Below are positions 44,328 through 53,004 of a DNA stretch of 64,000 bases, piece by piece. The stretch lies in contig JAFTWA010000007.1 in the NCBI GenBank assembly GCA_017465565.1, forward strand, positions 1 to 64,000, read 5' to 3'. Made by a program: the position numbers and the translations under genes. The stretch comes from Tyzzerella sp. GTDB lineage: Bacteria > Bacillota > Clostridia > Lachnospirales > Lachnospiraceae. The notes below the pieces were generated by a model. That model was not told where the DNA came from. It did no database searches and saw nothing but the letters and a program-made list of their open reading frames with translations. Position 1 is the first letter of the stretch, and each line of letters begins with the position of its first letter.

Positions 44328-45443
44328 TTACTCTACTCGCATGTGACCATCTACAGTATCAAGCGTTCCGTAATAATCTGAGGTACGCTCCTTCGCTACT
44401 TGCACATCATAGGTTCCATCTCCTGTCGTATATACAAGAACATCTCCATCCAGTGCGTTTGAGAAGGTCTTCGCTCCCGTAAGAGCGTACTTAAAGTATT
44501 CAACGTCATCACGTACGTAGGCTGTTGTAAATGCATAGATTTTAGCGTTTACTGTCTGTTTCCAAATGTCACTGCCCATTACTTTATCCGAGCCATGATG
44601 TCCTGCTTTACATACATCCGCCTGAAGCTCATTTCCATACTTGGCAACGAGTACTTCTTCTGTTTTTTGCCCATAATCTGGGTTATTTCCAATATCTCCA
44701 GTCATTAAGAAGCTAGAGTCACCATAGGTGAGTTTCCAAACCAGTGAGCTTTCATTTAAATTGATGCTTGTGTCTGCACCAAAGCCAACTGGTGGATTAA
44801 AGAATTTCACACTCACATCATCCCCAAAGGTGAGGGTATCGCCTTCCTTCAAATAGGTAAAAGGAATACCCATTTCTTCCACTATCATCGTGAAAAGTTT
44901 TCCCTCTGGGTCAGAGCGTTCCATTACTTCTTGAGGTGGAGCATATATCTGTCCAATCTCAATATGACGTGCCAGAATTGAAAATCCACCTACATGGTCT
45001 GTATGCCCATGGCTAAGAATAAAATAATCCAGCTTCTCGATACCTAATTGCTGTAATTTCCAGACAACCTGTGGTCCGTCTACCTGGGTCCCACAATCGT
45101 TTAATATAGTTGTACCATCTGGCAGGATGAAAAGTACTGCATCACCGCCATAGTTTGTTCGTGTCCACGGAGCGAGCTCACCACCTGGACAGAGAAAATA
45201 GCAAGCCAGCTTCCCTTCCACTAAAGCGCGGTCATATAATGTGTCATAATCTCCCATTAATCTGCTGGTTTCCTGAGAATCTGAATCAGAGCTGCTAACA
45301 GCACCTTCATTCGTATCATCCTGGCCAGCATTGCTTCCAGACACTTTTTCCGTTCCCTCCTGCCCTGCATTACAGCCAGACAGGGCAAGGAGCGTGGTCA
45401 ACATAAAAAGACAAGCTATTTTCCAATATTTGTTTCGCTTCAT
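44328..45443 (-). CDS. Secreted metallo-beta-lactamase-fold lipoprotein, ComEC C-domain-like
   Basis: 371 residues from the ATG at 45443, the start that matches the paralogue (MKRNKYWK against MKQNKYLR). The in-frame TTG at 45461 overlaps the GAGAGGAAG ribosome site. Lipobox LSGC, metallo-hydrolase motif SHGHTDH, ESSLVWKL, GDIG and AGHHGSD. Same family as the protein at 21007 and again directly before the giant beta-helix gene, so the two probably act together outside the membrane. Substrate unknown. Confidence 0.85.
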   Translation of the reverse strand: MKRNKYWKIACLFMLTTLLALSGCNAGQEGTEKVSGSNAGQDDTNEGAVSSSDSDSQETSRLMGDYDTLYDRALVEGKLACYFLCPGGELAPWTRTNYGGDAVLFILPDGTTILNDCGTQVDGPQVVWKLQQLGIEKLDYFILSHGHTDHVGGFSILARHIEIGQIYAPPQEVMERSDPEGKLFTMIVEEMGIPFTYLKEGDTLTFGDDVSVKFFNPPVGFGADTSINLNESSLVWKLTYGDSSFLMTGDIGNNPDYGQKTEEVLVAKYGNELQADVCKAGHHGSDKVMGSDIWKQTVNAKIYAFTTAYVRDDVEYFKYALTGAKTFSNALDGDVLVYTTGDGTYDVQVAKERTSDYYGTLDTVDGHMRVE

Positions 45444-45463
45444 TTCCATTCTTCCTCTCAAAT

Positions 45464-46828
45464 TTATTGCCCACGAAGTTGTAAAATTTTAATTGACTGA
45501 TTGATATTTTCTGTTGCGGTTTTAATAATTTCTTCCAAATCAGCGTCTGGATTTTCAATAATACTACTTATAATCTGTGTATTTGTATTTCCTAACTTGC
45601 CGATGATTGATGTATTTGGGAAATGTAATGCTTCATTCCCTGCTTTTAACATTTCTTCTATTTTTGCTTCTGACGGATAGTTTTCATCTCTCCAAGTAAT
45701 CCACTCCTGACTTGATAAAGCTTCTTCTGTATATGGAGTATATCCACGGAATGTGCTCCAGAAAAGTTGATTTTCTGGTCTTGCAAGGAATTTGATAAAT
45801 TCATAAGCACCCTGCATTTTCTTCTCATCGCCACTATTTGCTATGAAAATTCCTGTTCCCTCTGGCATTACAGTATTTTGGTGCTCTGCATTATCATCCA
45901 CTCCCTTGAATGGCATAAACGCCCATTCAAAATTAACATTTACGTTTTCAAACTCATAAACATAAGAGCTTGTACATGACCAGAATAATGTTTTTCCGCT
46001 TGTGAATACGGATGCGTAACTATCAGGTCCGCTTGAGTTTTCAACAGCCACTCCGCTTTTAAACATATCTGCGTAAATCTCAGCCATCTTCTTTAATGCC
46101 TCAAGTGTCTCACCTTCTGTATACATACATTTTGTAATTTCACCTGAATGTCCATTGTCTCCATCAAAAATATCAACACCTTGATAAAGCAGCATATCCA
46201 TAATTTCAACACCACTTGATGGAACATATCCATATTGGCTGGCACCTTTATCCTTCGCCGCTGTAGCCGCTGCTGCTACTTTTTCAAAGCTTGTTAAATC
46301 GTCCAATGTATAGCCTGTCTGTGCCAATACATCAAGATTTACCATATAACCTTTTACGCTGACACCAATTGGCATACCAACTAGATTTCCATCTTTATCT
46401 GAGTAAGCAGTCTTTACACTGTCAAGCATTCCTGCCAGCCAGTCTTCATTATCTTCATTCAAGAAATTTTGCACTGGTTGCACGTATGATGCATCAGAAT
46501 ACTCAAAAATTGAACTGTCCGTGCCCATGAACATAGCTGGAAAAAATTCTTTATCTACCGTTGTAAGCTTTTGACGAGTCTGGTCTTCACCAAGACCAGC
46601 TTCCACTTTCACTTCATAGTTTTCATTTTCTGCATTAAATTTTGCCACAAGCTCATTGAATTTTGTAGTTGACTCTGTCGTATAAGTACTCCAAAGGCTT
46701 AATTCAATTTTGCCATTTGAATTTTCGCCTGAACTTTGTTCGCTTCCACCTGAGCCTCCGCAGCCTACTAATGCAGAGCATGCAAGTGTAACTGCAAGAA
46801 CTCCTGCCAATAATTTCTTTCTCATCAT
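45464..46828 (-). CDS. ABC transporter sugar-binding lipoprotein
   Basis: 454 residues from the ATG at 46828, seven bases after GGAGGT; an in-frame ATG at 46843 overlaps that site. Lipobox LVGC, family 1 solute-binding fold (IELSLWSTYTTESTTKFNEL, PEGTGIFIANSG). Homologous throughout to the cluster A protein at 22107, with divergence in ligand-facing stretches, which fits a different substrate such as a glucuronide. Confidence 0.88.
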   Translation of the reverse strand: MMRKKLLAGVLAVTLACSALVGCGGSGGSEQSSGENSNGKIELSLWSTYTTESTTKFNELVAKFNAENENYEVKVEAGLGEDQTRQKLTTVDKEFFPAMFMGTDSSIFEYSDASYVQPVQNFLNEDNEDWLAGMLDSVKTAYSDKDGNLVGMPIGVSVKGYMVNLDVLAQTGYTLDDLTSFEKVAAAATAAKDKGASQYGYVPSSGVEIMDMLLYQGVDIFDGDNGHSGEITKCMYTEGETLEALKKMAEIYADMFKSGVAVENSSGPDSYASVFTSGKTLFWSCTSSYVYEFENVNVNFEWAFMPFKGVDDNAEHQNTVMPEGTGIFIANSGDEKKMQGAYEFIKFLARPENQLFWSTFRGYTPYTEEALSSQEWITWRDENYPSEAKIEEMLKAGNEALHFPNTSIIGKLGNTNTQIISSIIENPDADLEEIIKTATENINQSIKILQLRGQ

Positions 46829-46861
46829 AATAACTACCTCCATTATTTTTTATTATCTAAA

Positions 46862-46876
46862 AGACTTTCCGAGTCT
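46862..46876 (-). other. Short hairpin between permease and binding-protein genes
   Basis: AGACT-TTCCG-AGTCT, 5-base-pair stem, followed on the minus strand by TTTT. A similar, weaker one (AGAC and GTCT near 23500) lies at the same place in cluster A. It may set the ratio of binding protein to permease. Confidence 0.35.
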
Positions 46877-46878
46877 AT

Positions 46879-47688
46879 TTAGCTCTTCACTGCTCCAGCT
46901 GTCATTCCTTCTACAATTTTGTCCATTCCAAACGCATATACAATCAATGGGATGACAGAAGTGGTAATGGCCGCTGCAAGTGTCAGCCCACTATGACTGG
47001 TGGAACTAATCAGTGCAACACCTGTCGTAACCGTTCTCATACTATCCTTTGTTGTAACAAGGAATGGCCAAAAATAACTGTTATAGATTGTTACAAAAGT
47101 TCTGAGTGAGAACGTAACAATCATAGTCTTACAAAGTGGAACCAGAATATATCCAAAATAGGCATTGTATCCACAGCCGTCCATGGTTGCCGCTTCCCAA
47201 AGCTCCTTTGGAAGAGACTTCATGTACTGTCGGAACATAAATACCGCTCCTACATTTGTCAGGGATGTAATAGTCAAAGCCGCATATGTATCAATCAATT
47301 TCCATCCTGAAATCATCTTAAAAACGGTTACCATAATCGTTTCACCAGGAATCATCATAACTGCAAGCAGAATCGTAAATAACGCTTCCTTGAATGGAAA
47401 TTCAAAATGTGAAAATGCATAAGCTGCTAACAAAGCTGTAAGAAGCTGGGCCGGCAGACAAATAATCAGCATAACAGCTGTATTTTTTAAATAGATTCCC
47501 AAGTTCAAATACTTGAATGCCTCGATATAGTTCTGGAAGGTTGCATGTACAAGTGTCAGTTCAAAAGGACTCGTCATAATATCTGCCTTTGGCATGAACG
47601 ATACAATCAGGGCGATAATCACTGGGGAAACCATAGCAATTCCTATCAGAACCTTAAATATATCAAACATCATTGCTTTTATTTTCAT
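46879..47688 (-). CDS. ABC sugar transporter permease, MalG/UgpE type
   Basis: 269 residues, six membrane helices, EAA loop EAATMDGCGYNAYFGYILVP and C-terminus EGMTAGAVKS. Counterpart of the protein at 23521. RBS GAGGT before the ATG. Works with the MalF-type subunit encoded 27 bases upstream; no ATPase gene accompanies it. Confidence 0.9.
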   Translation of the reverse strand: MKIKAMMFDIFKVLIGIAMVSPVIIALIVSFMPKADIMTSPFELTLVHATFQNYIEAFKYLNLGIYLKNTAVMLIICLPAQLLTALLAAYAFSHFEFPFKEALFTILLAVMMIPGETIMVTVFKMISGWKLIDTYAALTITSLTNVGAVFMFRQYMKSLPKELWEAATMDGCGYNAYFGYILVPLCKTMIVTFSLRTFVTIYNSYFWPFLVTTKDSMRTVTTGVALISSTSHSGLTLAAAITTSVIPLIVYAFGMDKIVEGMTAGAVKS

Positions 47689-47715
47689 AACAATACTTAC
47701 CTCGCTCTCTTCGGA

Positions 47716-48582
47716 TTATTGGTAATATACCATTTTCTTTTCGAATGCAAATTGTATTCTTGTGAACACAAAAATAATCAGGAACGTTACAATCGAAACG
47801 CAGCATGCGTATTCATATTCTCCGAATTTAACTGCCCGCAAATAAATCTCGTACATGAGCGATGTTGTAGCCCCTGACGGTCCTCCACCAGTCAACAGCT
47901 TAACTTGTGTAAATACTCCCAGTGCTGAGATAATATTCAAAAACAATACATAAAAAATCTGTGGTGATGCCATTGGGATCATAATCTTGACTGCCCTTGT
48001 AAAACTATTTGCTCCGTCCACAATCGCTGCTTCCAGAATATCCTCCGATACGCCTCGGAAGCCTGCCAAAAGATATAAAAAGCTGCCTGAAATATGAGTC
48101 CAGACTGTAACCACTGCCACAGCCCAAAATGCCGTATCAGCCTTTGTCAGCCATGCAATATCGGTTCCAAGCCATGAATTAAGAAGTCCCCCTTCTCCTT
48201 TAAAAACAAAGAGGAAGATGACAGAACTTGTTGAATGTGCAATCGCAATCGGAAGTGCGTATAACATTTGGGAAACCTTTCCCAATTTTGTGTGTTTCGT
48301 ACTTAACATTGCCAAAATCATCGCGATAACAAATGTTCCAACAAATGTGATTAAGGCATATTTCAGCGTTGTCACTAAAGTCTGCCAAAACGCATCATCG
48401 GCAAACATCATTTCCCAGAATGTAGTTCCTGCCCATCCTATCCATGCACCAAACTGATCCGTAACTGAAAACGAAGATAGGATTGTTTTTAAAAATGGAT
48501 AAAATTTAAATATGATGCAGCTTACAAGTGTTGGTACTATTAGAAAATAAGGATACAGTAATTGTTTTTTTTGCTTTTTCAT
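47716..48582 (-). CDS. ABC sugar transporter permease, MalF/UgpA type
   Basis: 288 residues, six membrane helices, EAA loop EAAIVDGANSFTRAVKIMIP. Counterpart of the protein at 24358. Together with the MalG-type subunit it forms the importer of cluster B, presumably for a small glucuronide, since the beta-glucuronidase in this operon is cytoplasmic. Confidence 0.9.
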   Translation of the reverse strand: MKKQKKQLLYPYFLIVPTLVSCIIFKFYPFLKTILSSFSVTDQFGAWIGWAGTTFWEMMFADDAFWQTLVTTLKYALITFVGTFVIAMILAMLSTKHTKLGKVSQMLYALPIAIAHSTSSVIFLFVFKGEGGLLNSWLGTDIAWLTKADTAFWAVAVVTVWTHISGSFLYLLAGFRGVSEDILEAAIVDGANSFTRAVKIMIPMASPQIFYVLFLNIISALGVFTQVKLLTGGGPSGATTSLMYEIYLRAVKFGEYEYACCVSIVTFLIIFVFTRIQFAFEKKMVYYQ

Positions 48583-48614
48583 AAACCTCTCCAGCCCTTT
48601 CCTTTTTCTTATTT

Positions 48615-49634
48615 TTAGTGTTCAAATTTTTCCCAAGGCACATCTACGGTAATTCCTTTTGTAATCATGTCGTAAATATGGCTTAAGAGTGGAAATTCTG
48701 CTAAATCCACGCCTCTATTCATTAACGCTTCAATTACAACCTGTGTAATTGCAACGGATTCCAATGTAACGCCGCTGAGTTCTTCTCTCGCTTGTTTAAA
48801 TATCATTCCACGGCCTAACAAGGTTCCAATCATTCTTGTTCTTCCGCCGAATACGGTTACGTATAAGTCACCGGCTCCGAAGAGAATCTGCTCTTTTTGT
48901 CCGCCTGTCATTTCAATCAGCTTATACATTTCCTTTGTACTCTGTGCAAAAAGTCCGGCTTGTGGATTGTAGTCTTCCTTGCATCCCACACCATTCTTTG
49001 CTTCTGTCAGACCGATTGCTAAAGCAACACCAAGTGCGTATGCATTTTTCATTGCAACTGCTGTCTCTACGCCAATCACATCTGTTGTTGCTGTGATATG
49101 ATAATAATCTGTAGAAAGCATGTTTTTAATCTTTACAAGGTCTTCCATGTTGTTTCCGCAGAATGCAACCACTGTGTGATGTCTGTCTGCAAGCTCAAAG
49201 CTGATACATGGTCCGCCTACTGCATTTAAAGAAAGGCCATCGCATCCTGGCTTCGTAGCAAGGTAATCTGGGAATGCGGTTAATGTGCCGTCCGCTTCAC
49301 TATGTAATCCCTTTGTGATAGACAATACTGGCAAGCTTTTTGGAATCACTGGCAATACATTTTCTGCAAACCATTCCACACCAAAGCTGCTAACTCCTCC
49401 GATTAACAAATCAGCATCTTGTAGTGCTTCCTCCAACTGCTCGATTTGATAGCAGATCACTCCCTCTGGCAGCTGTCTTTTTAAGGTTTTGTGATACCCT
49501 GTTTCCTGAGCCTGTGAAATAATTTCTCTGTCGAGTGGTGTTCCTACCAAACGAACCTTATGTCCGTTATCAACAGCTGGCATACACATTGCTGAACCCA
49601 TCATTCCTGCTCCTACGATTGTTACAATACTCAT
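48615..49634 (-). CDS. NAD(P)-dependent glycerol-3-phosphate dehydrogenase-like protein
   Basis: 339 residues, about 97% identical to the protein at 25252 (roughly eleven differences, half of them in the first 70 residues and at the C-terminus), with the same changed phosphate loop GGRTRMIG. The flanking permease and regulator genes are much less similar, so this gene has been homogenised or is under stronger constraint. Cluster B has no glycerophosphodiesterase, which weakens glycerol 3-phosphate as the common substrate. Confidence 0.75.
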   Translation of the reverse strand: MSIVTIVGAGMMGSAMCMPAVDNGHKVRLVGTPLDREIISQAQETGYHKTLKRQLPEGVICYQIEQLEEALQDADLLIGGVSSFGVEWFAENVLPVIPKSLPVLSITKGLHSEADGTLTAFPDYLATKPGCDGLSLNAVGGPCISFELADRHHTVVAFCGNNMEDLVKIKNMLSTDYYHITATTDVIGVETAVAMKNAYALGVALAIGLTEAKNGVGCKEDYNPQAGLFAQSTKEMYKLIEMTGGQKEQILFGAGDLYVTVFGGRTRMIGTLLGRGMIFKQAREELSGVTLESVAITQVVIEALMNRGVDLAEFPLLSHIYDMITKGITVDVPWEKFEH

Positions 49635-49679
49635 TTTCTTCTCCTTCTTTCTTTTTTAATTATTCATTTTTGTCATTTT

Positions 49680-49781
49680 GACGAAACAACTCTCATATAT
49701 CCTCTGTTTTTCATCATGATTCACAATTTTATCTTAGAATGTACAATTTAAATAATCAATGATTGTGCCCTATTCAGTTCA
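49680..49781 (-). promoter_or_regulatory. Promoter, upstream box and inverted repeat of the transport operon (cluster B)
   Basis: Minus-strand TTGATT (49759-49754), 17-base spacer, TAAGAT (49736-49731). The box GCCCTATTCAGTTCA (plus strand, 49767-49781) lies seven bases upstream of the -35. An inverted repeat, GACGAAA (49680-49686) and TTTCATC (49709-49715), lies between the -10 and the gene. The same three elements, in the same order and spacing, occur in cluster A. Confidence 0.65.
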
Positions 49782-49821
49782 CAAGAAGTGCACTACTCTA
49801 AAAACAATCTCTTTTCGAACA

Positions 49822-50538
49822 CTATTCTTCCAATTGAAACACAATCTCTTTGTCGCATATAATTCCGCTTATGTCCTTCACATTACACACTGAAAACATA
49901 AATTCCTTACCTATCTTAGAGCTATCCCCCACAAAATAACTTTTCTTAGCATGGGCTATCATAGACTTACGAACCTGCGTTTCAGTCTCAGAAAAATCTG
50001 TGATATTTCCATTCAACCCTATCCCTTGTGACGAGAAAAAGAAAATGTCTGCACTCAGCGAAGCGATTGCACTTCCTGCCAGAGTTCCCACTAAAGAATT
50101 GGAACCATTCACAAGCTTCCCACCTACGCAATACGTGTTTATATTCTTCTGTGAAAGAATCAATGCCGCCTTAATACTGTTTGTGATAACGGTAACATTT
50201 TGCTCTGGAGATAAAAGTTCTGCTATGTAAATTACTGTCGACGATGCATCTAAAAATATTGTGCTCCCATCAGGGATAAGCTTTATCGCTCTCTTTGCAA
50301 GACGCGCTTTCGCAGTATTTCCTGAATTCTGCCACACTACATAAGGTACATTGTGGTTGTCATGAGAGATAATCGATGCTCCACCACGTTTTCTGCTTAT
50401 GAGACCCTGTTGCTCTAGTTTTTTCAAATCTCTTCGAATCGTAGTTGGCACTACATACAACGTATTAGCCAAATGTTCTGTAGTACAATATTTCTCACGT
50501 TCCAATATTTCTAAAATCTTCGCCAACCGCTCATTCAC
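49822..50538 (-). CDS. DeoR-family transcriptional regulator
   Basis: 238 residues, same length as its close paralogue at 26481. Winged helix MNERLAKILEILEREKYCTTEHLANTL and sensor domain with IFLDASSTVIYIAELL and FFSSQGIGLNGNITDFSETE. Here it is the first gene behind its own promoter, divergent from the AraC gene, and lies before the promoter of the gpsA-transport genes it probably represses. Confidence 0.9.
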   Translation of the reverse strand: MNERLAKILEILEREKYCTTEHLANTLYVVPTTIRRDLKKLEQQGLISRKRGGASIISHDNHNVPYVVWQNSGNTAKARLAKRAIKLIPDGSTIFLDASSTVIYIAELLSPEQNVTVITNSIKAALILSQKNINTYCVGGKLVNGSNSLVGTLAGSAIASLSADIFFFSSQGIGLNGNITDFSETETQVRKSMIAHAKKSYFVGDSSKIGKEFMFSVCNVKDISGIICDKEIVFQLEE

Positions 50539-50561
50539 TGCTTCTTTCCTCCTAGTTTTCT

Positions 50562-50590
50562 ATAATAACTTTCCTTCCATGCTACTACAA
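50562..50590 (-). promoter_or_regulatory. Promoter of the cluster B DeoR gene
   Basis: Minus-strand TTGTAG (50590-50585), 17-base spacer, TATTAT (50567-50562), about 24 bases before the ATG at 50538, with an AGGAGG ribosome site between. Confidence 0.5.
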
Positions 50591-50627
50591 TTTACACAAA
50601 ATAACTATTTGATTTTTGACCAAAACA

Positions 50628-50656
50628 TTGCATTTTTTGAACTTTTGTATTAAAAT
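50628..50656 (+). promoter_or_regulatory. Promoter of the cluster B AraC gene
   Basis: TTGCAT (50628-50633), 17-base spacer, TAAAAT (50651-50656), 35 bases before the ATG. Matches the promoter at 33392 in both boxes and spacing. Confidence 0.7.
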
Positions 50657-50691
50657 AAACACATGATTAAAGGTACGAGTGAGGAAAAAGA

Positions 50692-51486
50692 ATGCAAGGA
50701 ATTGATTTTAGAGTGGGTGAAACAATTGAGGAATCTGTATCAAATGACAATTTTTATCTTCATGAACATAATAGTTATGAGATTTTATTCTTTTTAGAGG
50801 GAGATTCAAAATTTGTAATAGAAGGAAAAGATTACTTTTTAGAACCAGGAGATATTGTTATTATCCGAAGCCATGAAATGCACCGTGTTTATCACAACAG
50901 CAACACAAGATATCGCCGCGTTATTCTTCACGTTAGACCTGAATTTTTCACCAATCATAATTGCTCTGATTACGAAGCCCAATTTCTGAATTCTCAGGCA
51001 GGCATTGGAAATCGAATCAAATCAAATCTAACACGTTCTAGCGGACTATATAACGCTTTTATGCGTTTAAAGGAATATTCTGGAGATTATACTTTAGTAG
51101 AGGAACCGGTTGTACAGTCGATTATTATGGAGATTTTATATTTGATAAATAGAATCCATCGATTTTCTACTCCTGATGTACGTGGCAATCAAGTTGAAAA
51201 AATCATTGCTTACATCAACAAGCATTATACGGAAGATATTGATTTACAGATATTAGAAGACAATTTTTTTACTTCAAAACATTATTTGTGCAGAATTTTC
51301 CGCAAGGCAACCGGACTTACCATCCATGATTATATCCAGCGCAAACGCCTCACTAAAGTCAAAGAACTTCGCTCCGAAGGAAAAAGCATCAGCGAGGCTG
51401 CGATGCTTGCTGGTTTTTGTGATTATTCTTCTTTTTATCGTGCACACAAAAAGATAACTGGTCAGTCACCTAAAGAAAGCTTTTAA
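50692..51486 (+). CDS. AraC-family transcriptional activator with cupin domain
   Basis: 264 residues. Cupin half (HEHNSYEILFFLEGDSKFVI, DIVIIRSHEMHRV) and double helix-turn-helix (YLCRIFRKATGLTIHDYIQ, ISEAAMLAGFCDYSSFYRAHKK). RBS GAGGAAA. Divergent from cluster B and very similar to the protein at 33446, with the two reading related but probably different sugar signals. Both probably bind the conserved box upstream of the gpsA-transport promoters. Confidence 0.9.
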   Translation: MQGIDFRVGETIEESVSNDNFYLHEHNSYEILFFLEGDSKFVIEGKDYFLEPGDIVIIRSHEMHRVYHNSNTRYRRVILHVRPEFFTNHNCSDYEAQFLNSQAGIGNRIKSNLTRSSGLYNAFMRLKEYSGDYTLVEEPVVQSIIMEILYLINRIHRFSTPDVRGNQVEKIIAYINKHYTEDIDLQILEDNFFTSKHYLCRIFRKATGLTIHDYIQRKRLTKVKELRSEGKSISEAAMLAGFCDYSSFYRAHKKITGQSPKESF

Positions 51487-51492
51487 AAAACA

Positions 51493-51535
51493 AATTTGGG
51501 ACGTAGTAAAATTAAATTTTACTACGTCCCAAATT
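51493..51535. terminator. Long palindromic bidirectional terminator
   Basis: Two 21-base arms (51493-51513 and 51515-51535) are perfect reverse complements around one base, giving a very stable hairpin between the convergent AraC gene and the succinate operon. The arms begin AATTTGGGACGTAG. The following stretch to 51580 holds GTCCCC and CACCCCTGTCCC followed by seven T, which resembles a REP-type repeat. Confidence 0.75.
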
Positions 51536-51580
51536 CACTTTAGTGGTGTCCCCAAATTGCAAACACCCCTGTCCCTTTTT

Positions 51581-52135
51581 TTATTTCTGTGCTAAATAAG
51601 CATTTCTTCCATCTTCGTAAAGGTTGTTTCCTTCGCTGTCGATGATAACCACAAGTGGCATATCTTCCACATATAATTTACGAAGTGCTTCTGCTCCTAA
51701 ATCTTCATATGCAATAAGCTCGGCGCTCTTGATACATTTTGCAAGTAATGCGCCAGCTCCGCCGATTGCTCCAAAGTAAACGCCTGAGTATTTCTTCATT
51801 GCATCTACTACTTCTGGAAGACGGGCTCCTTTACCAATCATACCTCTTGCGCCAACGCTCATCATGGTTGGTGCGTAAGCGTCCATACGTCCGCTGGTTG
51901 TTGGTCCTGCTGATCCGATTACCTGACCTGGCTTTGCAGGTGTTGGTCCTACGTAATAAATCGTAGCGTCTGTTGGATCAAATGGAAGTTCTTCTCCTCT
52001 TGCAAGAGCTTCGCACATACGCTTGTGACCTGCGTCACGAGATGTGTAGATTGTTCCTGTCACGTAAACAGAATCTCCTGCTTTCAGAGTCTTTGCTAAT
52101 TCTTCTGTTAAAGGTAATGTAATGTGTTTTTCCAT
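51581..52135 (-). CDS. fumB: Fumarate hydratase class I, beta subunit
   Basis: 184 residues, the C-terminal domain of the iron-sulfur fumarase as a separate chain (TGTIYTSRDAGHKRM, YYVGPTPAKPGQVIGSAGPTTSGRMD). With the alpha subunit it interconverts malate and fumarate, here in the direction of fumarate. Last gene of the succinate operon, one base behind fumA. The related tartrate dehydratase has the same fold, but the neighbours (malate dehydrogenase, fumarate reductase) point to fumarase. Confidence 0.92.
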   Translation of the reverse strand: MEKHITLPLTEELAKTLKAGDSVYVTGTIYTSRDAGHKRMCEALARGEELPFDPTDATIYYVGPTPAKPGQVIGSAGPTTSGRMDAYAPTMMSVGARGMIGKGARLPEVVDAMKKYSGVYFGAIGGAGALLAKCIKSAELIAYEDLGAEALRKLYVEDMPLVVIIDSEGNNLYEDGRNAYLAQK

Positions 52136-52136
52136 C

Positions 52137-52979
52137 TTAGATCACCTCCGATTTATGGCGAGTTACATGGCAGTTAATATTGATTGCACATGGCATACCT
52201 GCAATGTGAGTTGGCAATGTTTCAATATTAAGACCGATAGCTGTTGTCTTGCCGCCAAAGCCTTGTGGTCCAATTCCTAACTCGTTAATCTTTTCAAGCA
52301 TTTCTTTTTCCAAATCAGCGTAGAATGGATCTGGATTTTCTGAATCGATTGGTCTCATTAACGCTTTCTTTGCTAATAATGCAGCTTTATCGAATGTTCC
52401 ACCGATACCTACACCAACTACCATTGGTGGACATGGGTTTGGACCAGCTGTTTCAACAGTTTCAATAATGAAATCTTTGATTCCCTGAAGTCCTGCTGAA
52501 GGCTTGAACATGCGAATTGCACTCATATTTTCACTACCGAAACCTTTTGGTCCTACAGTGATTTTCACTTCTTCACCTGGTACGATTTCTGTGTAAAGCA
52601 TTGCTGGTGTGTTATCACCTGTGTTTCCACGGCGTACTGGGTCACCTACTACTGATTTACGAAGGTATCCGTTTGTGTAGCCACGTCTAACACCTTCATC
52701 TACAGCCTCTGCAAGATTACCTCCTACTAAATGTACATCTTGACCAATTTCAAGAAATACACATGCCATACCTGTATCCTGGCAAATTGGAACATTTTCT
52801 TCATCTGCGATTTCAAAGTTTGTGATGATTTTGTCTAATACACCCTTTGCAATGTCCCAGTCTTCACATGCTCTGCAATTCTTAATTGCACATTTTACGT
52901 CGCCTGGAAGATGTGTATTTGCTTCAATACATAATCTTTCTACAACATCTGTAATCTGCTGTACGTTAATCTCACGCAT
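52137..52979 (-). CDS. fumA: Fumarate hydratase class I, alpha subunit
   Basis: 280 residues, the cluster-binding chain. Cys ligands for the oxygen-sensitive 4Fe-4S cluster are visible in [15 protein letters not shown] and [17 protein letters not shown] precedes the ATG. A hydro-lyase in the reductive branch between malate dehydrogenase and fumarate reductase, both encoded upstream in this operon. Confidence 0.92.
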   Translation of the reverse strand: MREINVQQITDVVERLCIEANTHLPGDVKCAIKNCRACEDWDIAKGVLDKIITNFEIADEENVPICQDTGMACVFLEIGQDVHLVGGNLAEAVDEGVRRGYTNGYLRKSVVGDPVRRGNTGDNTPAMLYTEIVPGEEVKITVGPKGFGSENMSAIRMFKPSAGLQGIKDFIIETVETAGPNPCPPMVVGVGIGGTFDKAALLAKKALMRPIDSENPDPFYADLEKEMLEKINELGIGPQGFGGKTTAIGLNIETLPTHIAGMPCAININCHVTRHKSEVI

Positions 52980-53004
52980 ATCATTTTCCTCCGGAAATTT
53001 CTAA

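Noticed and set aside
50539..50691. Riboswitch or small RNA between the divergent regulators
   Set aside because: The gap is fully explained by two promoters and ribosome sites; no structured element was found.
51581..52979. Tartrate dehydratase TtdAB
   Set aside because: Same fold, but malate dehydrogenase and fumarate reductase in the operon make fumarase the better call.
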